Origin: Verrucomicrobia bacterium UBA1412
GTDB lineage: Bacteria > Verrucomicrobiota > Verrucomicrobiia > Limisphaerales > UBA1412
Assembly: GCA_002305615.1 (NCBI GenBank)
Contig: DBPU01000057.1
Location: 20,858-35,180 of the forward strand
Direction: 5' to 3'
Length of the DNA stretch: 14,323 nucleotides
The translations under genes and the position numbers were made by a program. This document shows, piece after piece, positions 8,882-14,323 of this stretch; within the stretch, counting starts at the first letter, position 1, and each line of letters starts with the position of its first letter. Under the pieces are notes generated by a model. That model was given only the letters and a program-made list of their open reading frames with translations, had not been told where the DNA came from and ran no database searches.

Positions 8882-9841
8882 ATGAGTCAACAACAGGGTC
8901 GTACGCTGATTTTTGCGCTCAATCCCTCTGTGGATGTGGAGTGGGAAGTCCCGGATGTTGTCTGGGAGGAAAAGAATAATATTCTCTCGGAGCGGCGCTG
9001 GGCCGGAGGTAAAGGGGTCAATGTTGCCCGGTGGTTTCGACTGCTTGGCGGAGATGGCTTGCTGGTGCTTCCTCTTGGTGGGATGAACGGCCGGGAGATG
9101 GAGTCTTTCTTGAAGGAAGAGGGACTGGCTTATCACGCCGTTCCGATTGTTCAGAGCACTCGCGCCAATATCATCGTGACGACCCATGAGAGACGGCAAA
9201 TCCGCCTGAACCCGTTGGGGCCGGAGCTGACCCGGGAAGAGTGGGATCAGCTTTTTGATTTTCTCAAAGAAAAGCCGGTGGATACGGTGGTTTTCTCCGG
9301 CGCACTGCCTCGGAATGCACCCGTAGATACTTATCGGAAGCTCCTGGAGCTCTGCCGGCAATTAGGCCCGGTCAAAACGATTCTGGATTGTGACAAAAAA
9401 GCATTCGAACAGGGGGTGTTAGGAAAACCTTTCCTGGTCAAACCCAATACGACGGAGCTGGAGCAATGGGTCGGACGCAAGCTTTCGGGGCAATCGCAGA
9501 TACTTGAGGCAGCGTGCGAGCTTTGCCTCACGGCCGAAACGAACGTTTTAGTTTCCATGGGGGCGGAAGGCGCACTTCTGGCGTGGCGTGAAACTGAGGG
9601 GAAATCTCCCCGAATCTTCAGAGCCTATCCCTACGAAGTCACCGTTTTGAATACGGTCGGTGCCGGTGATAGTCTCCTGGCAGCTGCGGCTTTGACGCTG
9701 CCAAACGGCATGGAGCCGATTGAGAGCTTGAGACTTTCTATTGCCGCCAGCACTCTGGCCGTCTCCAAGCCGGCCGGGATATTGCCCCGCAAAGAGGAAA
9801 TTTATGAGCTTTCGCATAAAATACAGGTCAGCGAAATTTAA
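8882..9841 (+). CDS. PfkB-family sugar-phosphate kinase (1-phosphofructokinase / tagatose-6-phosphate kinase type)
   Basis: Cytoplasmic ribokinase-fold kinase of 319 residues, a normal length for the FruK/LacC branch, expected to phosphorylate a hexose phosphate using ATP. Visible motifs are NPSVDVEWEV (14-23; substrate strand), GGKGVNVAR (42-50; first PfkB signature), STRANIIV (92-99; matching the TRTN region of FruK), FSGALPRNAPVD (138-149), VKPNTTELE (186-194), VSMGAEGALL (224-233) and NTVGAGDSLLAAA (257-269), with catalytic Asp263. The usual DTVGAGD reads NTVGAGD here. The start is supported by AGGAAGAGAG (8864-8873) overlapping the stop codon of the protease gene, 16 bases upstream. No PTS transporter or aldolase gene is nearby, so the exact substrate cannot be told. 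The family call is firm; the choice between fructose-1-phosphate and tagatose-6-phosphate is open. Confidence 0.9.
   Translation: MSQQQGRTLIFALNPSVDVEWEVPDVVWEEKNNILSERRWAGGKGVNVARWFRLLGGDGLLVLPLGGMNGREMESFLKEEGLAYHAVPIVQSTRANIIVTTHERRQIRLNPLGPELTREEWDQLFDFLKEKPVDTVVFSGALPRNAPVDTYRKLLELCRQLGPVKTILDCDKKAFEQGVLGKPFLVKPNTTELEQWVGRKLSGQSQILEAACELCLTAETNVLVSMGAEGALLAWRETEGKSPRIFRAYPYEVTVLNTVGAGDSLLAAAALTLPNGMEPIESLRLSIAASTLAVSKPAGILPRKEEIYELSHKIQVSEI
9793..9799 (+). promoter_or_regulatory. Ribosome binding site that sets the start of the nuclease-family gene
   Basis: AGAGGAA lies inside the 3' end of the kinase gene, with its AGGA core five bases before the ATG at 9804. It supports that ATG over the earlier in-frame ATG at 9741, which would add 21 unlikely residues (Pro/Ser-rich) ahead of a good signal peptide. 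The resulting 38-base overlap with the kinase suggests translational coupling. Confidence 0.75.
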
Positions 9842-10811
9842 ACTGCCGGCCCTATGGGTTGGGGTATTTCTCTTTCTCTGGTGCGGGGCTTCTCTCCGGT
9901 CTCAGACAAACTTCATCGTGGGTGTTTACAACGTGGAGAAGTATGAATTTGAGAAAAATGAGGAGTTCGCGAATAAATCCCGGAAGACGGTTCAATCCAT
10001 CCGCCAGATGAATGCAGACGTTTTGGGACTGGTGGAGATGGGGAGTCTGGCCAGTACGACCTATCTTCTTGATGAGCTCAAGCGCGCCGGGATGGATTAC
10101 TCTCACTACGAATGGATGCGCTCTAACGACGGGCAAATTAATCTGGTTATTTTCTCCCGTTATCCTCTGAAAAAGATTGTCCATCATACCCAGGATAAGT
10201 ATGTGCTGGATGAACGCTCTTATTCATTAAGAAGGGGGATTCTCGAAGCCACGGTAGAGGTCACCGATAGTTATTCTTTTACGGTACTACTCACGCATCT
10301 GAAATCTCAGTTGGAATCGACGAAGCTGGACCAGCAGGAGGTTCGCCTGGAAGAGGCCAAGCTCCTCAGAGGCAAGGTGGAAAAGATACTTGAAGAGGAC
10401 CCTGAAGCCGATTTCGTGGTCATTGGGGACTTGAACGATCACTATTCTTCTTTGCCGATTCGCACCATTCTGGGCACTTCTGCCGGGAAAAGGAGGCTGC
10501 TGGATGCCAGACCGCTGGAACAGATAGGGGATAGCCTGCCCGAGGAGCGGACTCGAGGCAAATTCCGCTCAGTGGCATGGACCTATTTTTACAGCAAGGA
10601 AGATACCTATTCGCGTCTGGACTACATTCTCTACAGCCCGGGGTTGAGAACTCAGTTCCAGCCGGAGGAGACGAGAGTGGAAGTGGTTCCCAATTGGGGA
10701 GTGGCTTCGGATCATCGGCCTATTCGGGCTGGATTTACACTTCCGGTTGCGAAAAAAGTACAGAAATCCAGAACCTCCGGAAAATCGTCTTTGAAACCGG
10801 CCTTGAAGTAG
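9804..10811 (+). CDS. Secreted endonuclease/exonuclease/phosphatase-family protein
   Basis: A 335-residue protein of the EEP (DNase I-like) fold, expected to hydrolyse phosphodiester or phosphate-ester bonds with a divalent metal. The N-terminus has basic residues (RIKYRSAKFK) and a hydrophobic stretch (about 15-30) before a likely cleavage near SLRS/QTN (residue 33), so export is likely. EEP signature positions are present: Asn43 in VYNVEKYE, metal ligand Glu78 in LGLVEMGS, FSRYPL 117-122, His165 in LTHLKSQL, GDLND 208-212 (Asp209, Asn211), RLDYILYS 271-278 and SDHRPI 302-307 (Asp303, His304). The full catalytic set appears intact. The C-terminal tail (about 316-335) is Lys/Ser-rich. The gene overlaps the kinase by 38 bases and is probably in the same transcript. 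Substrate (DNA, RNA, phospholipid or sugar phosphate) cannot be read from sequence; a nutrient-scavenging extracellular nuclease or phosphatase is one reasonable inference. Confidence 0.88.
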   Translation: MSFRIKYRSAKFKLPALWVGVFLFLWCGASLRSQTNFIVGVYNVEKYEFEKNEEFANKSRKTVQSIRQMNADVLGLVEMGSLASTTYLLDELKRAGMDYSHYEWMRSNDGQINLVIFSRYPLKKIVHHTQDKYVLDERSYSLRRGILEATVEVTDSYSFTVLLTHLKSQLESTKLDQQEVRLEEAKLLRGKVEKILEEDPEADFVVIGDLNDHYSSLPIRTILGTSAGKRRLLDARPLEQIGDSLPEERTRGKFRSVAWTYFYSKEDTYSRLDYILYSPGLRTQFQPEETRVEVVPNWGVASDHRPIRAGFTLPVAKKVQKSRTSGKSSLKPALK

Positions 10812-10903
10812 GCTGAGACGTTTGCCAAAAAGTGCTGCGATTGCCCATGAAAGTATTTGAAAAAGGTTGCGCTTTTCTTAAGCCTTATTTAGGATAGAAA
10901 GTC

Positions 10904-11713
10904 ATGAGAGCAAGGGTAGGGCTGATCGCTTTGTGCTGCACGATAATGCTTTGCTTCCTCACGGGTTGTAACTACAACAGCGGAACGGTGGAAGATGAGC
11001 GCAAGGATCCTTATTATCTGAAAGGGAAGGACCAGCTGAGTCGCAAAGACTATAGCGGAGCGGAAGATTCCTTTTTGAAGGCGTTGGAGAGTAATCCTCG
11101 CAATAGTGCCGCGCATCTGGAGCTGGGTATTATCTATGAAGAAGGACGCCAGGATTATGTTGGGGCGATCTACTATTATCAGAAATACCTGAGACTGATG
11201 GGCCCCAAGGGAGATGACCCCGTAATTCGCGGAAGAATCACCTCTTGCAAGAGGTCCTTTGTGCTGCAATCAGGGATTACTCCAGATAGCTCCACTTTGG
11301 AGCGTCAGCTCGAACAGGTTGTGGCGAATAATCAGAACTTGCAAATATCGCTCAAGAATTTAAATGCCTCTCATGAAGCGCTGAAAGTGGAAAATGCGGA
11401 GCTCAGGAGCCGTCTGGTCCAGCAGGATGCCGAATTGGCCCGGGCTCAGTCTCTCCTTGCCGGAGCGGCTACGTTGCAACGGGTTCCGACTCAGGTGAAT
11501 ACCCCGAATCTCCTGCAGTCGAATCAGACTCAACCCTTTGCCCGCGAAACAGCCCCTCAGAGGGTCGGCGTTTATGCGATTCAGGCCGGCGATAACTTTG
11601 AGAGAGTTGCCCGGAAGATGAACACGAAGACCAAGGTGATTTCAGACCTGAACCCGGGAGTGGATCCGAGGAAGCTTCAGATCGGTCAGGAAATAAAAGT
11701 TCCCGTTCAATAA
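10904..11713 (+). CDS. TPR and LysM domain lipoprotein
   Basis: A 269-residue predicted lipoprotein. The N-terminus is a short basic segment and a hydrophobic core ending in the lipobox LTGC, so Cys22 would be lipid-modified and the mature protein anchored to a membrane facing the periplasm. Residues 37-98 form about two TPR-like helical repeats (YYLKGKDQLSRKDYSGAEDS, then AHLELGIIYEEG and YYQKYLRL). Residues 129-185 look like a coiled coil (ERQLEQVV ... NAELRSRLVQQDAELARAQ). A Gln/Pro/Thr-rich linker (186-221) leads to a C-terminal LysM domain (223-267; YAIQAGDNFERVARKMN ... LQIGQEIKVP), which typically binds peptidoglycan. The start has AGGAT (from 10891) upstream. It is likely an envelope scaffold or cell-division/peptidoglycan-associated protein, but the specific role is unknown. 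It lies 16 bases before hisF. Confidence 0.85.
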   Translation: MRARVGLIALCCTIMLCFLTGCNYNSGTVEDERKDPYYLKGKDQLSRKDYSGAEDSFLKALESNPRNSAAHLELGIIYEEGRQDYVGAIYYYQKYLRLMGPKGDDPVIRGRITSCKRSFVLQSGITPDSSTLERQLEQVVANNQNLQISLKNLNASHEALKVENAELRSRLVQQDAELARAQSLLAGAATLQRVPTQVNTPNLLQSNQTQPFARETAPQRVGVYAIQAGDNFERVARKMNTKTKVISDLNPGVDPRKLQIGQEIKVPVQ

Positions 11714-11729
11714 TTACTTTATAAGCAGT

Positions 11730-12506
11730 ATGTTAGCAATTCGAATCATACCCTGCCTGGATGTCCACGGCGGATCGGTCACAAGAGGCATTCAGTTTGG
11801 AAAAGCCGAAAGCGGCGAGTTGAAAAGCGTCGGCGATCCCGTCGAGCTTGCCATGCGCTACAATGAGCAGGGGGCTGATGAGATGGTTTTTTATGATATC
11901 ACTGCCAGCGCCCACGAACGCGGCACCATGGTGGACGTGATTGAGCGGGTGGCCGAACGCTGTTTCATGCCGCTGACCGTTGGGGGCGGTATCCGCAGCG
12001 TGGAGGATATGCACAGACTTCTCAATGCTGGTGCGGATAAAGTCAGCATCAATTCTTCCGCCGTGGCGGATCCGGATTTGATCCGGCGGGGTGCAGAAAA
12101 GTTTGGTTCTCAGTGTATTGTGGTTTCGATTGATGCTCAACGGGTGGCTCCGGGTAAGTGGGAAGTATTTACCCATGGAGGCCGTAAAAATACCGGCATG
12201 GATGCCGTCCAATGGGCTCAAAGAGCGGTCTCTCTCGGGGCCGGAGAGATTGTCTTGAACAGTATTGACGGTGATGGCACCAAGGCGGGCTATGATGTCG
12301 AGGCGACCCGGACCATATCCGACATTGTCTCGGTTCCCGTTGTGGCCAGCGGCGGAGCGGGTAACCTGGATCACATGGTGGAAGTGGTCCAGAAAGGTCA
12401 TGCCAGCGCTGTTCTGGCAGCGAGCATTTTCCATTACGGAACCTATACCGTGGCGCAGGTTAAAGAGTATCTCTCAGCCCGAGGGATACCGACGCGCAAC
12501 TGCTAA
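11730..12506 (+). CDS. hisF: Imidazole glycerol phosphate synthase cyclase subunit HisF
   Basis: A 258-residue (beta/alpha)8-barrel subunit. With the glutaminase HisH it converts PRFAR plus ammonia to imidazole glycerol phosphate and AICAR, in histidine and purine metabolism. The catalytic aspartates are present: Asp11 (IIPCLDV) and Asp135 (VVSIDAQR, equal to Asp130 in Thermotoga). Phosphate-binding loops TVGGGIRS (83-90) and VVASGGAGN (204-212) are intact, as are ADKVSINSSAV (102-112), NSIDGDGTKAGYD (177-189) and the C-terminal AASIFHYG. The first loop is slightly unusual (HGGSVTRG, where many homologues have an Arg and a Lys at the Ser16 and Arg19 positions). The start ATG has only a weak Shine-Dalgarno (AAGCAG) close to the upstream stop, suggesting coupling to the lipoprotein gene. 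No other his gene is nearby, so this is a dispersed hisF, as is common in this phylum. Confidence 0.96.
   Translation: MLAIRIIPCLDVHGGSVTRGIQFGKAESGELKSVGDPVELAMRYNEQGADEMVFYDITASAHERGTMVDVIERVAERCFMPLTVGGGIRSVEDMHRLLNAGADKVSINSSAVADPDLIRRGAEKFGSQCIVVSIDAQRVAPGKWEVFTHGGRKNTGMDAVQWAQRAVSLGAGEIVLNSIDGDGTKAGYDVEATRTISDIVSVPVVASGGAGNLDHMVEVVQKGHASAVLAASIFHYGTYTVAQVKEYLSARGIPTRNC
12467..12489 (+). other. Hairpin-forming sequence at the end of hisF, followed at a distance by a T8 tract
   Basis: GTATCTCTC (12467-12475) can pair with GAGGGATAC (12481-12489) across the five-base loop AGCCC: nine pairs including one G-T wobble. A run of eight T begins at 12508, just after the hisF stop. The T tract is 18 bases from the stem, so it does not meet the standard layout of an intrinsic terminator. 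It may be attenuating, decorative or chance, since it lies in coding sequence. Confidence 0.35.
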
Positions 12507-12524
12507 GTTTTTTTTAATTCAAAT

Positions 12525-12884
12525 ATGAATCTTCTATCCTCTGGGAGGGTATTGCCGGTCTTACTATTGATCGGCTCGAATGTTTTAATGACCTTTGCCT
12601 GGTATGGTCATTTGAAATTCAAAACGGCTCCTCTTTGGGCCGTCATCGCGATCAGCTGGGGAATCGCATTTTTCGAGTATTGCCTGGCTGTGCCTGCCAA
12701 CCGGTTTGGGAGCGGTACCTTTACGGTCACTGAGCTCAAAATCATTCAGGAAATTCTGACTCTGTCGATTTTTTCCGTATTCGCTATTACCTATCTGCAT
12801 GAGAAAATCCAATGGAATCATCTGGTGGCTTTCCTCTGCATTTTGGCAGCTGCTGCCTTCACTTTTCTACCCAAAAGCCATTAA
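12525..12884 (+). CDS. Small four-helix membrane protein, DUF486 / DMT-family
   Basis: A 119-residue integral membrane protein of the DUF486 group, a family annotated as DMT-like but without a well-established substrate. Hydrophobic helices are visible at about 8-28, 36-56, 74-92 and 98-115. Family landmarks are TFAWYGHLK (23-31), SWGIAFFEYCLAVPANR (44-60), TELKIIQE (69-76) and WNHLVAFLC (97-105). No Shine-Dalgarno precedes the ATG at 12525; the upstream bases are a T8 tract and an AT-rich stretch. An alternative TTG start at 12552 gives LPVLLLIGSN and better matches where family members usually begin, but GGGAGGG (12543-12549) is very close to it. The gene follows hisF by 18 bases. The family is clear; the transported or bound compound is unknown. 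Confidence 0.85.
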   Translation: MNLLSSGRVLPVLLLIGSNVLMTFAWYGHLKFKTAPLWAVIAISWGIAFFEYCLAVPANRFGSGTFTVTELKIIQEILTLSIFSVFAITYLHEKIQWNHLVAFLCILAAAAFTFLPKSH

Positions 12885-12951
12885 GAGGCACCCCAGCCGA
12901 TAACAAGGGGAGTTCGAGGTGAACAGGGGGCAGTGTGCGTTTCCAAAACTT

Positions 12952-12988
12952 TATAGAACGATAGGTTTCCTTTAAATATCGTTTTATG
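12952..12988. repeat. Inverted repeat upstream of the rhamnosidase gene (operator or terminator candidate)
   Basis: AACGATA (12957-12963) and TATCGTT (12977-12983) form a perfect seven-base inverted repeat. It extends outward to 12 pairs (12952-12963 with 12977-12988) if two G-T wobbles are allowed, around a 13-base centre. Arm centres are about 20 bp apart, roughly two helical turns, as suits a dimeric regulator. The stem is AT-rich and followed by a mixed T-rich run (TTTGTTCTC), so a weak terminator for the preceding gene is the alternative. Confidence 0.5.
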
Positions 12989-12989
12989 T

Positions 12990-13017
12990 TTGTTCTCTGC
13001 CATGTCTGTGCTACAGT
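12990..13017 (+). promoter_or_regulatory. Candidate extended -10 promoter for the rhamnosidase gene
   Basis: TGCTACAGT (13009-13017) matches an extended -10 element (TGn followed by a 4/6 TATAAT match). A weak -35 (TTGTTC, 12990-12995) lies 16 bases upstream. The inverted repeat at 12952-12988 ends just before the -35, a position suited to regulation. A start site near 13024 would leave a very short leader, with part of the ribosome binding site at 13021-13029. Assigned by eye only; sigma-factor preferences of this phylum may differ. Confidence 0.3.
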
Positions 13018-13038
13018 TTTGAGAGCGGATTTGAGTTT

Positions 13039-14323
13039 ATGAAAAAGTTGATTTTGATGCTGGTGACGCTGAGCGTATCTTCGTTGTCTCTATGGGCACA
13101 GGTGGGTACCTGGATATGGTATCCGGGCGATTACGAAATCTGGCTGGGCAATGAAATGAATAACCGCCGCACCGAGCGCGGTTCCTTCTACCCGCCTTAT
13201 ATGTGGAGGATAGACAGCCACTTCCCGATTGTGGAGTTTCGCAAAGGATTCAACCTGGCCCAGGCTGATAAAATCAGTATTCAGGCCGAGGGTACTTATA
13301 ATGTGGTTTTGGATGGCCAACGGCTTTTTGGCGCTCCGCAAACGCTTGATCTTCCTGCCGGAGATCATACCCTCATTATCCAGGTTTTTAACCAGAAAAC
13401 GCCGCCCACGCTCCTGATCCAGGGGCAGACGATCGGCACTGATTCCACCTGGTTGGTATGCGGTCCGGATAAAAAGCGCCTTCCGGAAAAGGGGCATGAT
13501 TTTGCCTATCTCCGCGCAGGTTGCTGGAATTTCAATACGCCTGCACAGAAACCTTCGGAGTTCAAGCTGAGCACGACGCCCATGGAGGGAACCCTGCGCC
13601 AGACCGAAAAAGGTGGAGAGCTCTTTGATTTCGGCAAGGAGACCTTTGGTTTTCTGCGGTTCCACGGCCTGAAAGGAGAGGGCAAAATCAAGATCACTTA
13701 CGGAGAAAGCATGGAGGAGGCCTTGGACTGGGATCGCTCCGAGACGCTGGATCTTCTTTCGGTTAAGGGTAACCAGGTGACCGATGAAATTACTCATAGT
13801 GCTGCTACCGTGGGCGAAATTTATACTCACCCTCGGTCAAAGGCTTTCCGCTATGTTCATATTGCCTGCGAAGGTGAGGTTAAATATGACAAAGTGAGTA
13901 TGCTCTACGAATATCTGCCCTTGAAATACCGCGGTTCTTTCCTTTGTAATGATGAAGAGCTGAATCGCATCTGGGATGTCGGCGCTTACACGCTGCATCT
14001 GACCAGCCGCGAAACCTTTATCGACGGCATCAAGCGGGACCGCTGGGCCTGGAGCGGCGATGCACTTCAGAGCTATCTGATGAATTATTACCTCTTTTTC
14101 GATCAGGAAGCGGTTAAGCGCACAGCTTGGCTCCTTCGCGGAAAAGACCCGGTCTATTGCCATATCAACACCATTCTGGATTATACCTTTTACTGGTTCA
14201 TGGGCATTTATGACTACTATCTCTATACGGGTGACGCCGTGTTCCTGGAGCAGATTTACCCCAGGATGCAATCCATGATGGAGTTTGTCCTGTCTCGCAC
14301 CAACGCCAACGGGATGGTGGAAG
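13039..14323 (+). CDS. Secreted alpha-L-rhamnosidase-like glycoside hydrolase (GH78), 3'-truncated
   Basis: The first 428 residues of a secreted glycoside hydrolase; the gene runs off the window. A signal peptide (KK, then a hydrophobic core from about residue 4 to 18) likely ends at LWA/Q (after residue 20). Residues 22-160 look like N-terminal beta-sandwich accessory domains and 165-290 like the concanavalin-like rhamnosidase domain (LFDFGKETFGFLRFHG). The (alpha/alpha)6 catalytic barrel begins near 295, with YRGSFLCNDEELNRIWDVG and then the acidic cluster DGIKRDRWAWSGD (Asp329, Asp334, Asp341). This corresponds to the GH78 D-C-P-x-R-x-E-R-x-G-W-x-G-D region, in a variant form. Its expected role is removal of terminal alpha-L-rhamnose from polysaccharides or glycoconjugates in the periplasm or outside. 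GAGAGCGGA (13021-13029) is a good ribosome binding site nine bases before the ATG. It is separated from upstream genes by 154 bases, with its own likely promoter. The second catalytic residue and C-terminus are not visible. Confidence 0.85.
   Translation, partial: MKKLILMLVTLSVSSLSLWAQVGTWIWYPGDYEIWLGNEMNNRRTERGSFYPPYMWRIDSHFPIVEFRKGFNLAQADKISIQAEGTYNVVLDGQRLFGAPQTLDLPAGDHTLIIQVFNQKTPPTLLIQGQTIGTDSTWLVCGPDKKRLPEKGHDFAYLRAGCWNFNTPAQKPSEFKLSTTPMEGTLRQTEKGGELFDFGKETFGFLRFHGLKGEGKIKITYGESMEEALDWDRSETLDLLSVKGNQVTDEITHSAATVGEIYTHPRSKAFRYVHIACEGEVKYDKVSMLYEYLPLKYRGSFLCNDEELNRIWDVGAYTLHLTSRETFIDGIKRDRWAWSGDALQSYLMNYYLFFDQEAVKRTAWLLRGKDPVYCHINTILDYTFYWFMGIYDYYLYTGDAVFLEQIYPRMQSMMEFVLSRTNANGMVE

Noticed and set aside
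9741..9803. A longer start (ATG 9741) for the EEP-family gene
   Set aside because: It would add 21 Pro/Ser-rich residues before the signal peptide and enlarge the overlap with the kinase. The ATG at 9804 has a strong ribosome binding site at the correct distance.
10855..10895. Possible terminator hairpin (GAAAAAG/CTTTTC) and possible promoter (TTGCGC ... TAGGAT) before the LysM lipoprotein gene
   Set aside because: The stem is six AT-rich pairs with a bulge and no clean T run. The promoter boxes match only about half the consensus. Either could be real, but neither is supported enough to annotate.
12888..12925. CCCC/GGGG pairing (caCCCCag ... aaGGGGag) after the DUF486 gene
   Set aside because: Only four pairs around a 12-base loop, with no T run after it; likely chance in a G-rich stretch.
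1..14323. Mobile element, phage, CRISPR or defence system
   Set aside because: No transposase, integrase, terminal repeats, tRNA-like attachment site, spaced repeats or defence-family motif is visible on either strand; the genes are metabolic, envelope or secreted enzymes.

Overview
The window looks like a chromosomal segment of a Verrucomicrobiota bacterium, plausibly class Opitutae. The grounds are a giant secreted subtilase rich in Thr-Asn pairs and built from verrucomicrobial-style beta-sandwich repeats, a C-terminus ending in FFRLKRTR, a TPR/LysM lipoprotein, and a secreted alpha-L-rhamnosidase-type enzyme. This placement is inferred from protein style; no 16S or marker search could be run. 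All seven supported genes lie on the + strand, and the window begins and ends inside genes.

Bases 1-8865 are the 3' part of one enormous gene. It encodes at least 2954 residues: an S8 (KP-43-like) subtilisin domain with an intact Asp/His/Asn/Ser set, a KP-43-type beta-barrel, a mosaic of P-domain, PPC-like and LamG/concanavalin-like modules, five PPC-like repeats and five short C-terminal repeats. Sixteen bases later comes a PfkB-family sugar-phosphate kinase (8882-9841). It overlaps by 38 bases a secreted endonuclease/exonuclease/phosphatase-fold enzyme (9804-10811). These three genes are packed like an operon, although their products belong to different compartments.

After a 92-base gap, a second compact group follows: a TPR + coiled-coil + LysM lipoprotein (10904-11713), hisF of histidine biosynthesis (11730-12506) and a small four-helix membrane protein of the DUF486 family (12525-12884). 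A 154-base intergenic region (12885-13038) carries a near-perfect inverted repeat and a candidate extended -10 promoter. It leads into a secreted GH78-like alpha-L-rhamnosidase (13039 to window end, truncated).

Functionally, the secreted protease and rhamnosidase suggest a bacterium that feeds on complex organic matter such as glycoproteins or rhamnose-containing polysaccharides. hisF is housekeeping. I see no RNA genes, CRISPR array, insertion sequence or phage element, and no clear case for a wholly new system. The more unusual signals are architectural: a domain inserted inside the catalytic domain of the protease, a P-domain apparently split by a LamG module, an isolated four-cysteine cluster, the variant GH78 signature, and the palindrome ahead of the glycosidase.
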